Source: an uncultured Clostridia bacterium (lineage in GTDB: Bacteria; Bacillota; Clostridia; Oscillospirales; Acutalibacteraceae). Taken from it: a DNA stretch of 10,601 nt. The position numbers and the translations under genes were made by a program. The stretch covers positions 1-10,601 of the forward strand of contig CALHND010000014.1 in assembly GCA_938034875.1 (NCBI GenBank), written 5' to 3'. Every line of letters begins with the position of its first letter. Within the stretch, counting starts at the first letter, position 1. Shown in pieces: positions 1-6,900 of the stretch. The notes under the pieces are model-generated. The model worked only from the letters and a program-made list of their open reading frames with translations, was not told where the DNA came from and did not search any database.

Positions 1-172
1 CGCCTATTTAAGCCATTTTTCAGGCTTTGCGTCTCTCAAAAATCTCTCAGAATTTAATTTTTGCTTAGAACCGCAAATTCGTATGAGGAATTGCAAACCT
101 TACAATGAGGTGTCGTTTGAAACGCAAAGTCTACTGCTTTAGTTTTTTATTTCGCAATCAGCGTTTTATTGT
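1..172. other. Non-coding tail downstream of the anti-sigma gene
   Basis: I see no convincing gene here. Positions 29-51 carry a copy of the degenerate TCTCTCAAAA-type repeat found again at 2103-2114, 2158-2177 and 2228-2258. A small inverted repeat (AAGCC/GGCTT) lies near 10-30. AAACGC and GCGTTT lie about 45 bases apart around 120-166, but the loop is long and no clear terminator for the anti-sigma gene is evident. Confidence 0.4.
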
Positions 173-1258
173 TTAAGACAATGATGACTCAATGAATTCA
201 ACCATTCTATTATATTTAGAATCTTCTAATTTATAATAAATAGGATTTCCTTTATGACAGATATCAAAATAAAAATAATCTTTTTTTAGTGTAATATCCA
301 AAGAATTTTTATCGAGATTTAATGCCTGACCATCTGCAAAAATGAGTCTCAATTTATATTCTCCATCATCAGACATAAGTGATTTTTCACTTTCTAATCC
401 CTTATCATAATCACTTAAATAACTGTTAATATCATCAATTTTATTTTCATTACATTCTTTAATGGTGTTTACTATCGAAGTAATTACTTCCTTGTCTGTT
501 ATAGTGCCTTTCAATAAAGGGCGAATGCCCCGATCCGTAATATTTTTTCCTTCCGGCAATTCAATCGTATAATCATAGAATTCATCTTGCCAAATCTCAA
601 TACCAATAATTTCATTATTGCCTTTAGCTGTGTATAGATTTAATAAATCTTCGATCGTATAGTCGGTAGTTAAACCATTCAAGTAGAATATATAATATTC
701 ATTATTGGTCTGAACTATAATTAAATGATCACTTTTGGCATATTTATAAACCAACGCTTTATAAAATTTATTGTTTTCAGCTTCTTCAACAGTCATTGGT
801 ACATAATTGGACAAGTCATTCGTAAGATTAAAATAATCAAGCTTACATACTAAATCGCCTATTTCTGATTGCTTTAATTCAATAGTATTATTCTTATCCG
901 CTTTCGCATCGCCAAAATAATACTGCGAATAAATCTTATTACCAATAATAATTTTTTGCGGATATTTAGTGTCTTCAATTTTAATTTTTATCGTCCGATT
1001 ATCAGTAGAAAAGCCCTTGTTATTTGTTGATGAATTATGTGTAGCTTCAATAGCATCAGAAGAATTATGATTTAAGTATTTAACTGTTGATATTGAGGTT
1101 ACAAGTATCATAAAACAAGCAGCAAATGATAAAGAAGCAACTTTCTTTTTTCTTTGAATTTGATTATGTTTTGAAATTTCTGATTTAACACCCGCTAATG
1201 TTTTTTTATACAAATCATCCGGTAATTTTAATTGATTATTATATTCGGTATAATTCAT
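173..1258 (-). CDS. Membrane-anchored anti-sigma factor partner of the ECF sigma factor
   Basis: The 361-residue protein has a short, charged cytoplasmic N-terminus (about residues 1-39), a single membrane segment (about 40-60, AACFMILVTSISTV) and a large extracytoplasmic part of about 300 residues. This is the layout of an anti-sigma factor that holds its sigma factor at the membrane and senses something outside. No zinc-finger (HxxxCxxC) motif is visible in the N-terminus, so it belongs to the non-ZAS kind, and I do not recognise the outer domain. The ATG lies 6 bases after the sigma-factor stop, and its AAGGAG ribosome site (1268-1273) overlaps the end of the sigma gene, so the two are probably translationally coupled. 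The role is inferred from topology and gene order, not from a recognised family signature. Confidence 0.7.
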   Translation of the reverse strand: MNYTEYNNQLKLPDDLYKKTLAGVKSEISKHNQIQRKKKVASLSFAACFMILVTSISTVKYLNHNSSDAIEATHNSSTNNKGFSTDNRTIKIKIEDTKYPQKIIIGNKIYSQYYFGDAKADKNNTIELKQSEIGDLVCKLDYFNLTNDLSNYVPMTVEEAENNKFYKALVYKYAKSDHLIIVQTNNEYYIFYLNGLTTDYTIEDLLNLYTAKGNNEIIGIEIWQDEFYDYTIELPEGKNITDRGIRPLLKGTITDKEVITSIVNTIKECNENKIDDINSYLSDYDKGLESEKSLMSDDGEYKLRLIFADGQALNLDKNSLDITLKKDYFYFDICHKGNPIYYKLEDSKYNRMVEFIESSLS

Positions 1259-1264
1259 AATACA

Positions 1265-1759
1265 CTACTCCTTTTCAAGATAGGTTTTCATTTTGCTTTT
1301 CGCTCGTAACAAATGAGACTTTACGGTATTCTCATTGCTTTTCATTATTTTTGCTATATTTTTTATTGGAATTTGTTCATAATAAAACAGATAAATTACA
1401 AGTCTTTGATTTGCGGTTAATTCTTTCATGGCTTCTTCTAAATCTAAATGATTGGTTATTGCTTTATCAAATTTATGATCCACAATTTTAATTGTATCAT
1501 CTAATTCCAAATTTTGACGTGATTTTGAACGAAGAACATTTTTACTCAAATTTGCTGTTACTGTAAGAATCCAAGCTTTTTCATGATTATCATCGTTAAA
1601 TGTTTTATTAGAAATAAAATATTTAATAAATACCTCCTGCACAATATCCTCAGCATCATCTTTATTCAAAAGAAAATTGTACGCTGTTCTAAAAACGATA
1701 CCGGCATACTTTTGATATAAATCATCAAAACGCTGATTGTCAAATTCAATTATGGACAT
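1265..1759 (-). CDS. ECF-type RNA polymerase sigma factor (sigma-70 family)
   Basis: This is a compact 164-residue sigma factor with only regions 2 and 4, typical of group IV (ECF) sigma factors. Region 2 spans about residues 10-80 and contains DAEDIVQEVFIKYF (about 35-48), the core-binding and -10 recognition part. Region 4 spans about 110-160, with the helix-turn-helix I-KNIAKIMKSNENTVKSH and the usual LLRAKSKMK end. The frame is open from a GTG at 1771, but that codon lies inside the ribosome site. AGGAGGTGAT (1767-1776) is an almost perfect anti-16S match, and the ATG at 1757-1759 is correctly spaced from it, so I choose that start (MSIIEF). It is followed at once by its anti-sigma factor and probably directs its own promoter. 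The target regulon cannot be told from the window. Confidence 0.92.
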   Translation of the reverse strand: MSIIEFDNQRFDDLYQKYAGIVFRTAYNFLLNKDDAEDIVQEVFIKYFISNKTFNDDNHEKAWILTVTANLSKNVLRSKSRQNLELDDTIKIVDHKFDKAITNHLDLEEAMKELTANQRLVIYLFYYEQIPIKNIAKIMKSNENTVKSHLLRAKSKMKTYLEKE

Positions 1760-1787
1760 ATAATTCATCACCTCCTATAAATGAAAC

Positions 1788-1813
1788 ACATAGTGACTGG
1801 GAAAAGTTGCAAA
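1788..1813 (-). promoter_or_regulatory. Likely ECF-type autoregulated promoter of the sigma operon
   Basis: Reading the minus strand, TGCAACTTTT (TGCAAC at 1806-1811) is followed about 15 bases later by TGTGTTTC, a few bases ahead of the ribosome site. This resembles Clostridia ECF promoters with an AAC-containing -35 and a GT-rich -10. No better sigma-A promoter is apparent at this position. The assignment is by resemblance only. Confidence 0.45.
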
Positions 1814-1962
1814 ATTTTTTATATGTATACTGCAAGTTTTTAGTATGGTTATGTGTTTACATTATAAACGCAATTCATTACAAAATAGTTATATGAAATT
1901 TGGAGTAATGCAAATGAAAACTATTAAAATTATATTAACTTGACCTAATATGAATTGCAAGT

Positions 1963-2001
1963 AAAAAGCGATCTGATTATTACAGACCGCTTTAGTTTTT
2001 T
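1963..2001. terminator. Stem-loop terminator, possibly bidirectional
   Basis: AAAGCGATCTG (1965-1975) and CAGACCGCTTT (1983-1993) form an 11-position stem with a 7-base loop. As plus-strand RNA it has one A.C mismatch and is followed by AGTTTTTT. As minus-strand RNA the mismatch becomes a G.U pair and the stem runs into TTTTT. No gene ends beside it on either strand. Confidence 0.6.
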
Positions 2002-2012
2002 GATGGCTACCT

Positions 2013-2041
2013 TTGCATTTTTGATGGATAAATAATATAAA
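2013..2041 (+). promoter_or_regulatory. Possible sigma-A promoter for a very short transcript
   Basis: TTGCAT (2013-2018) and TATAAA (2036-2041) are separated by exactly 17 bases. A start near 2048 would give a transcript of about 50 bases ending at the terminator just downstream. In AT-rich DNA such a match can arise by chance. Confidence 0.3.
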
Positions 2042-2057
2042 AGGGCAAATTTAAAGT

Positions 2058-2099
2058 GAGGGTTTAAAGTTTTATTACTTTAAACCCTCTTTATTTTTT
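2058..2099 (+). terminator. Strong intrinsic terminator, plus strand
   Basis: A perfect 13-bp stem, GAGGGTTTAAAGT (2058-2070) with ACTTTAAACCCTC (2077-2089), has a 6-base loop and is followed by TTTATTTTTT. No plus-strand gene precedes it, so it is either an orphan of a lost gene or the end of a tiny RNA started at the promoter-like sequence at 2013-2041. Confidence 0.75.
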
Positions 2100-2102
2100 G
2101 AA

Positions 2103-2258
2103 ATGTCTCTCAAATTTTTTGCTCATTTCAATTCGTGTTACGATTTTGATTTGAGCGATGTCTCTCAAAAGTCTCAGTCATAAATGCCCTAAATTGCACT
2201 AAAATGACTTTGGGTTTTTGAAATTTGATGTCTTTCAGAATCTCTCAAAAGCTCTCAC
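2103..2258. repeat. Cluster of degenerate TCTCTCAAAA-type repeats
   Basis: ATGTCTCTCAAA occurs exactly at 2103-2114 and 2158-2169, bracketing the 45-bp repeat. A looser form, ATGTCTTTCAGAATCTCTCA with more after it, lies at 2228-2258, and a further copy, GTCTCTCAAAAATCTCTCAG, lies at about 31-50. On the minus strand the shared core is TTTTGAGAGAC. The copies surround the truncated recombinase and may be remnants of a repeated element end. Confidence 0.5.
2117..2161 (+). repeat. 45-bp direct repeat, copy 1
   Basis: This 45-base sequence, starting TTTTGCTCATTTC and ending TTGAGCGATGT, is repeated without change at 9223-9267 in the same orientation. It lies about 85 bases past the end of the truncated recombinase gene. 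Flanking sequence differs between the copies, so the match has sharp edges. Confidence 0.9.
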
Positions 2259-2841
2259 AATATTTTAAGGCAAAGAAAAAGTGCCCGAATACCGCCGTAA
2301 AAAGCAGCATTCGGGCATAAAAATAGGCTGAAAGTAAAACTTCCAGCCTTGTGGCAGCGAGTTCAAAATTGAATCCGAAAGTAATCGGACCACCGTTAAA
2401 CTTGCATTTCATAGCATTCTCGGTCAAACCACGAATAACCTTTTCCGAAAGGTCAGCCGAATAGTATTCAGCCATACCCTCAAGTACGGATTCAAGAATG
2501 ATACCCTCGGAGCCTTCGCTGATGTCTTCGTTTGCAGAAATTACCTTAACACCATTCTTGCGAAGCTGTGCCTTGTAGTGAGCAGAGTCATAACGATTAC
2601 GAGCGAACCTGTCCAGCTTCCAAACGATGATAACATCAAACATATTCTTTGCAGAATCCTTAATCATTTTTTGAAACGCAGGACGCTTGTCGGTAGTAGC
2701 GGAGAACGCTCTATCAATATATGTATCAATTATACGAATATCATTCTTCTCGGCAAACTCTTTGCATTCACGAATTTGCCCATCAATACTTTCTTCACGC
2801 TGATTGTCACTTGAATATCGTGCATATATAATTCCTGTCAT
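2245..2841 (-). CDS. Truncated large serine recombinase (catalytic domain only)
   Basis: The N-terminal resolvase domain is nearly complete. The motif YARYSSDNQREESIDGQ (residues 6-22) carries the catalytic serine, probably Ser10, and KLDRFARNRYDS (75-86) and the long helix EGMAEYYSADLSEKVIRGL (121-139) are typical of large serine recombinases of transposons and phages. Those enzymes are usually around 450-550 residues. Here homology stops near residue 159 (ITFGFNFE), just where the DNA-binding recombinase domain should continue. The last 40 or so residues merely read through two terminator hairpins, so the true product is probably non-functional for site recognition. The start is supported by GAGGTG (2850-2855), 8 bases before ATG. 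A decayed second copy lies at 8160-8359 and is cut at the same point. Confidence 0.8.
   Translation of the reverse strand: MTGIIYARYSSDNQREESIDGQIRECKEFAEKNDIRIIDTYIDRAFSATTDKRPAFQKMIKDSAKNMFDVIIVWKLDRFARNRYDSAHYKAQLRKNGVKVISANEDISEGSEGIILESVLEGMAEYYSADLSEKVIRGLTENAMKCKFNGGPITFGFNFELAATRLEVLLSAYFYARMLLFTAVFGHFFFALKYCESF
2272..2349 (-). terminator. Tandem intrinsic terminators behind the truncated recombinase, copy 1
   Basis: On the minus-strand RNA, AGGCTGGAAGT pairs with ACTTTCAGCCT around a 3-base loop (2325-2349) and is followed by ATTTTTATG. A second hairpin (2282-2317), TGCCCGAATGCTGC with GCGGTATTCGGGCA, pairs fully if G.U is allowed and is followed by CTTTTTCTTT. Both mismatches on the plus strand become G.U pairs on the minus strand, which supports minus-strand use. 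Confidence 0.75.
2282..2556 (-). repeat. Recombinase-tail/terminator module, copy 1
   Basis: This stretch aligns in the same orientation with 8090-8359. Both copies contain the recombinase segment from NGVKVISAN through FGFNFE, the same abrupt loss of homology, and then two hairpins. Copy 1 keeps an open frame, while copy 2 is frameshifted. Confidence 0.85.
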
Positions 2842-2861
2842 TTTTATATCACCTCAAGTGT

Positions 2862-2890
2862 ATATAAACATACAAATATATTTATTTCAA
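2862..2890 (-). promoter_or_regulatory. Possible promoter of the recombinase gene
   Basis: On the minus strand TTGAAA (2885-2890) and TTATAT (2862-2867) are 17 bases apart, about 20 bases ahead of the start codon. The match is moderate and the DNA is AT-rich. A long inverted repeat lies just upstream. Confidence 0.35.
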
Positions 2891-2914
2891 GTGAATTAAG
2901 AATATTTGATTTAG

Positions 2915-2957
2915 AATGTACACAAAACAGGACTATATAGCTGTTTTAGCTTACATT
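2915..2957. repeat. Interrupted inverted repeat upstream of the recombinase promoter
   Basis: AATGTA (2915-2920) and AAAACAG (2924-2930) are mirrored by CTGTTTT (2941-2947) and TACATT (2952-2957), with CTATATAG inside the loop. It ends about 75 bases before the recombinase start. It could be an operator, a recombinase binding site, or a terminator of the gene ending at 3002, but no clean T-run follows it on either strand. Confidence 0.5.
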
Positions 2958-3001
2958 ATAAAAAAGTCGATTTGTGTTTCATTTTGACAAACATATTTAA
3001 A

Positions 3002-3622
3002 TTATTCATTAGCAAAAAGCTTATAAATAATTTCATCTCGTTTTTCTTTAGTTTGGTCAGCTGAATAACAGAAACTAATACTATGGTCATCAGCAAATTT
3101 GTCGTATAAAGTTTTTCGAAGAACCTTTGTTTTATCCGAATTAAATTCAGACCTAAACTTACCTTCCGGATTTCTCCTAACGCCAATACAATAGATTTTA
3201 TTCGGATCTTCAGAATCACTGATGCTGAGAGATCTAACTATTGCCCCCTTTTCAAAATCTGTCAAAGTTTTCATATCAGGCATTGTTTTAGGAACAGACT
3301 GACCTAATCTATAAGTAAACTGGTTGAGAATATTTCCTAGATTTTTACTATATTTTATACCAAAATATTCGCGTAACGTTTTTGCATCAATAAATAATTG
3401 TTTTATACTCGCCTCTACAGGCAACTCGTCTTTTAAATTGTCACACTTCATAAAATTTAATTTAACAACAGCATACTTGTTTTCTCTAATAGTATTACCA
3501 ACAAATCTATTTACGAGAACAATATACTCTGCGCCATTGAATTCGAAAATAAAATCACAAATTGTCCAATCTTTCTTTTTCATATCATTTTTCAATGTCA
3601 TCAAATTTTCTAAATTATCCAT
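3002..3622 (-). CDS. Protein of unknown function, resembles DUF6037
   Basis: The 206-residue protein is probably cytoplasmic, with no signal peptide or membrane segment. From memory, the N-terminal pattern MDNLENLMTLKNDMKKKDW, then a beta-rich part with EYIVLVNRF, then DAKTLREYFGIKYSKNLGNI (about residues 80-99) resembles the uncharacterised family DUF6037. I could not check this. The frame is open from a TTG at 3637, but GAAAGGA (3629-3635) lies 6 bases before the ATG at 3620-3622, so the ATG is the better start. It stands alone between the small-protein terminator and the recombinase, with a possible promoter of its own. Its base composition matches its AT-rich surroundings. Function is unknown, and its place beside recombinase debris suggests accessory cargo. 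Confidence 0.75.
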   Translation of the reverse strand: MDNLENLMTLKNDMKKKDWTICDFIFEFNGAEYIVLVNRFVGNTIRENKYAVVKLNFMKCDNLKDELPVEASIKQLFIDAKTLREYFGIKYSKNLGNILNQFTYRLGQSVPKTMPDMKTLTDFEKGAIVRSLSISDSEDPNKIYCIGVRRNPEGKFRSEFNSDKTKVLRKTLYDKFADDHSISFCYSADQTKEKRDEIIYKLFANE

Positions 3623-3672
3623 ATATATTCCTTTCAAATCTAATTATTATCAAATAAATCTATGATAATCTT

Positions 3673-3701
3673 ATAATACAACGCCAGTAACACTAAAGCA
3701 A
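3673..3701 (-). promoter_or_regulatory. Possible sigma-A promoter of the DUF6037-like gene
   Basis: On the minus strand TTGCTT (3696-3701) and TATTAT (3673-3678) are exactly 17 bases apart. They lie directly after the terminator of the preceding unit and about 50 bases before the chosen start codon. Confidence 0.45.
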
Positions 3702-3703
3702 GT

Positions 3704-3738
3704 AAAAAGGAGTCAAGACATAAAATCTTGACTCCTTT
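3704..3738 (-). terminator. Strong terminator ending the peptidase/small-protein operon
   Basis: A perfect 13-bp stem, AAAGGAGTCAAGA (3706-3718) with TCTTGACTCCTTT (3726-3738), has a 7-base loop. On the minus strand it runs into TTTTTAC. It starts 5 bases after the stop codon of the 39-residue gene, marking that gene as the last of its transcript. Confidence 0.85.
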
Positions 3739-3743
3739 ACTCT

Positions 3744-3863
3744 TTAGTCGTTCCAATCAGGTGGAGTGACAATCGGTTCATCGCCGCCACCGGATGTCGT
3801 AATTACATCAACAGCAGCAAACTTTTGAATGTCTGAATCAGGTTTGATGTACTTTTCCTTCAT
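3744..3863 (-). CDS. Small acidic 39-residue protein in the peptidase operon
   Basis: This is a complete small gene with ATG at 3861-3863, a perfect AGGAGG (3871-3876) 7 bases upstream, a TAA stop, and a strong terminator 5 bases further on. The product starts MKEKYIKPDSDIQKF, continues AAVDVITTSGGGDE, and ends in the proline-rich PIVTPPDWND. It has no cysteine, no signal peptide and a net negative charge. The pattern Y-x-x-P near the start followed by a D-V-I-T-T-S-G block is one I recall from unannotated small proteins of gut Clostridia, but I cannot name a family or function. A precursor peptide is conceivable, yet no maturation enzyme (radical SAM, YcaO, LanM) is in the window. The gene follows the secreted M64 peptidase by 51 bases and should share its transcript. 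Confidence 0.75.
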   Translation of the reverse strand: MKEKYIKPDSDIQKFAAVDVITTSGGGDEPIVTPPDWND

Positions 3864-3914
3864 CTTAATACCTCCTTAATTATTTCATATCTATCACATA
3901 AATGGATATGCCGA

Positions 3915-6900
3915 TTATTTGCCTGCATAGGCTTTTGCGGAATTGCCGTAACGCATCATTGCGTCTGTAACTGCTTTTAACTTTGCATCAGTAACAGTTG
4001 CGGCATAGGATTCCACACTGTACTTAAGTGTATAGCTGACTTGTTCATCGCCTTTGTATGCAGTGATAAATACTTCATCACTCATTTGATTTGCATAAAC
4101 ACCGTCAAAATAGAAATACCAATAACCGTCTTTGCCTTTTTCAAAATTATCCGGATTTTCGGCATAGGTATATGTCAATGTTCTTGAACCTATTTTTACT
4201 TTGAATGAAAGGTCATCAAGAGTAACATTGGTCATATTCAGCGGTATTGCAATTTCAACCGAATTATTCAGCCTTAATGCCGTACCAAACTTTACAAGCC
4301 TGTTTTCGCAGGTTTCGTAGCTTGCATTCTTGATATTCGTTAAATTCAAATCAGCCGTGCTGCGAAGTGCTTTTTGCTCATCGGTAAGTATATCGGTAAG
4401 TAAATTATCGGTTTTATAGTTTTGATATACCTGACAAGCCTCGCCATAATATACCAAATCCACCAGTAAAGTTTTAAGCTTTGCAGAAGATGTAGGCTTA
4501 TTCAGCGTTGACTTAATATAGTCGGTTGCACTGTATTTATAAGCATTACCGTTATATGTTACACCGTCTTTGACGCCATAGAATGTAATACTTACATCAT
4601 CACCTAAAGCCTGCGGTGAAATACCCGTATAATCAAATATGCAATAAACGATCGAATTTGAAGTTAATGTTTTACCCGACGGATACACTTTTTCGGTTTT
4701 ACCGTTTCGAGTAAACTCGGCATACACTTCGTCATAATAATCGACTACATCTTTGGTAATGTAAGTTGCAAGGGTGATACTGCTTTCAAGCGACAATGCA
4801 TTACCTCTGCGACGAAGAAGAGCCGTATTGGGTGCCTCTTTTGTTTCGCTTTCACCGCAAGCGGAGCAAGTACGAGTCTGCGTGCCGTCTTTATAATCAC
4901 TTGATGAATTATAAACAGCATCATTATTGTATTTCCAATCGGACCAAGTGTGAGTGTGTTCTTCGTTTTTATTTTTGTAATAATATGTAACAACCGTTCC
5001 GTCTGAAACAATGGGAGTGTTTAAGCCATCTGCCTTTACAAATTCATAGCCGTACAGTGATTTTGCAGGGGTTAAATTAAGTTTTGTGCCGTATGGAACT
5101 GTAAATGTTCCGCCGGCAGTGTTTGGAATTTCAGAGCCGTCCTCAAATTTATACTGAATTGAAACGGTTGTGTAGCGCTGTGTTTCCGTATTGTCGTCTG
5201 CAAGCACATTTCCGTTTTCGTCGAGCACCTGAAATGCCACGGTGTCGCCGTTCTTTAGCTGTGCATCAGACGGAATTTGATAAATAAGCGAGCAACTCTT
5301 TAAGCCTGAATTAAAGTCGCTTTTGATGTGATCCAAAGCACCGAGCGGCCAGAAATTTGCCTTATCATTCCAAACAGGAATGTCAAAGGTTTGTACTGTT
5401 TGAAGCGGATTCCCCGATGAATCGGTCGCAACGCTTCCGTCGGAGTGCTTAATCCACATTTTGAATTTTAATTGTCGTGCATTTTTATCTGAAATGTTTT
5501 GAATAACAGTTCTAAGCTCGATTTTTTTACCGTTCATATTAGTATTAAATCTGCTTTTGCTGTTGCCGCTCAAAAGTCGGTCATTGCGATTATATGTGTA
5601 ATTATAATATGAACTTGTTTCAAGGTCGGTAAAATCAGACGGCTTTGAATAAGCGCCCGTATATTCCTTAACCTCGGGAGTTGCAACATAAAGGTCTACA
5701 TCCTTAACAAGCTGAGACATTCGCTTGAAGCCCTGCAAACGGCAAACCTCACAGAATTGATAGTTTGTGTCTCTCATTATGCACTCATAACTTGAAACAA
5801 GCATTTTTGAGCCGTAAGCATTGCGGCAGGTATATGTGTTTCTAAAACCTAAAAGCTGTCGCCATTTTATCTTTTCCGGGTCTTCAACCGAGGAAAGATT
5901 GAGTGATTTAAGTTCCTTATCGTCAAGCAAATATCCGCCGCTGTATTCATCACCGAGACCGAGCAAACCGTGTCCAAACTCGTGTGCAAAAGTTTTTGAC
6001 GCACGATAACTGTCTGATGGCGAAATGAAATAATGGAAGCCGTATTCACGGTTGTTATAAGCACCGCCGAAATCTGATTTTGTGTTTACAACCATAGCGA
6101 ACTGAGCAATATAATCGTGAACATAATAATAAGGCTCATATTCCGAACCGGACGGAATTGTGTTTGGATCACACTTTTTTTTGATATGAGCATCGTGAAT
6201 TTTCTCGATAAATTCCGGTCCGATACATCTTTCAAAAATGTGATTTTTCCACTGACTTCTGTGGAGATTATTAGAAATAACAGGCGAATTATATTTGTCG
6301 ACTATAACATCAAAGAAGGTGCTTCCGCCATTGTCAAAACTTGATTCTGAAGCTGTGCAAAGGGCGTAAACATTAAATCTGTCGGCATAACTTCGGTAAG
6401 GTTCATATTTCATGGCCTCTTGCCAAAGTCGTTTGACATCATTGATGAATTTGCCTTGCTGACTTTTTGTATAACCCTCGCCGCAAACAACAACAACCAT
6501 ATTCTCCGTATCGCTTCGTGTTTTTTGAATAGTGTATACCGGAATGGTGGGGTTGGCATATTTTCCGTCACCTGAATACCACGGCCCCAAGGTAAGCTGA
6601 ATGCTTTGCTCGGTGCTGACATTCCAATCGGGATTTGCGTCCTCGGCAGGTTCCGAAATTGTATAATCATCCTCTTGCTTATTTGGAGCAGAGCCGATAT
6701 AAGGACTGCTTTGTGAGCCGCTGCCGGAAGTTGTAACAAAATATTCGGAATCGAGATAAAATGCAGGTCTTACGCCCAAATCGGAATACCACGGAGCATA
6801 ACGACCGACCTGACCCGATGAACTGATATAACGCATATCGTGATTGCAATCGGTAACAGGAGTGCGAAGCCAATAAGGCCAAGCCATACCGTCATTATTA

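Larger units (their letters stand above)
1772..2244. other. Gene-poor stretch with terminators and short repeats
   Basis: No gene of useful length is supported here. The stretch holds the sigma-operon promoter near its left end, two stem-loop terminators (1963-2001 and 2058-2099), a possible sigma-A promoter between them, and a cluster of TCTCTCAAAA-like repeats around one copy of a 45-bp direct repeat (2117-2161). It looks like a scar of former insertions. Confidence 0.6.

Noticed and set aside
1914..1946. Tiny plus-strand frame with GGAG ahead of ATG
   Set aside because: Only ten codons including the stop, and nothing else supports translation.
2103..2258. CRISPR-like array from the TCTCTCAAAA repeats
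   Set aside because: Repeats are short, degenerate and irregularly spaced, with no constant spacer length and no cas genes.
2956..3219. Open frame antisense/offset within the DUF6037-like gene region
   Set aside because: It lies in another frame of a better-supported gene, has no ribosome site and a composition typical of a shadow frame.
4745..6882. Several open frames of 60-110 codons on both strands inside the M64 gene
   Set aside because: All are shadows of the long peptidase frame, without ribosome sites or recognisable motifs.
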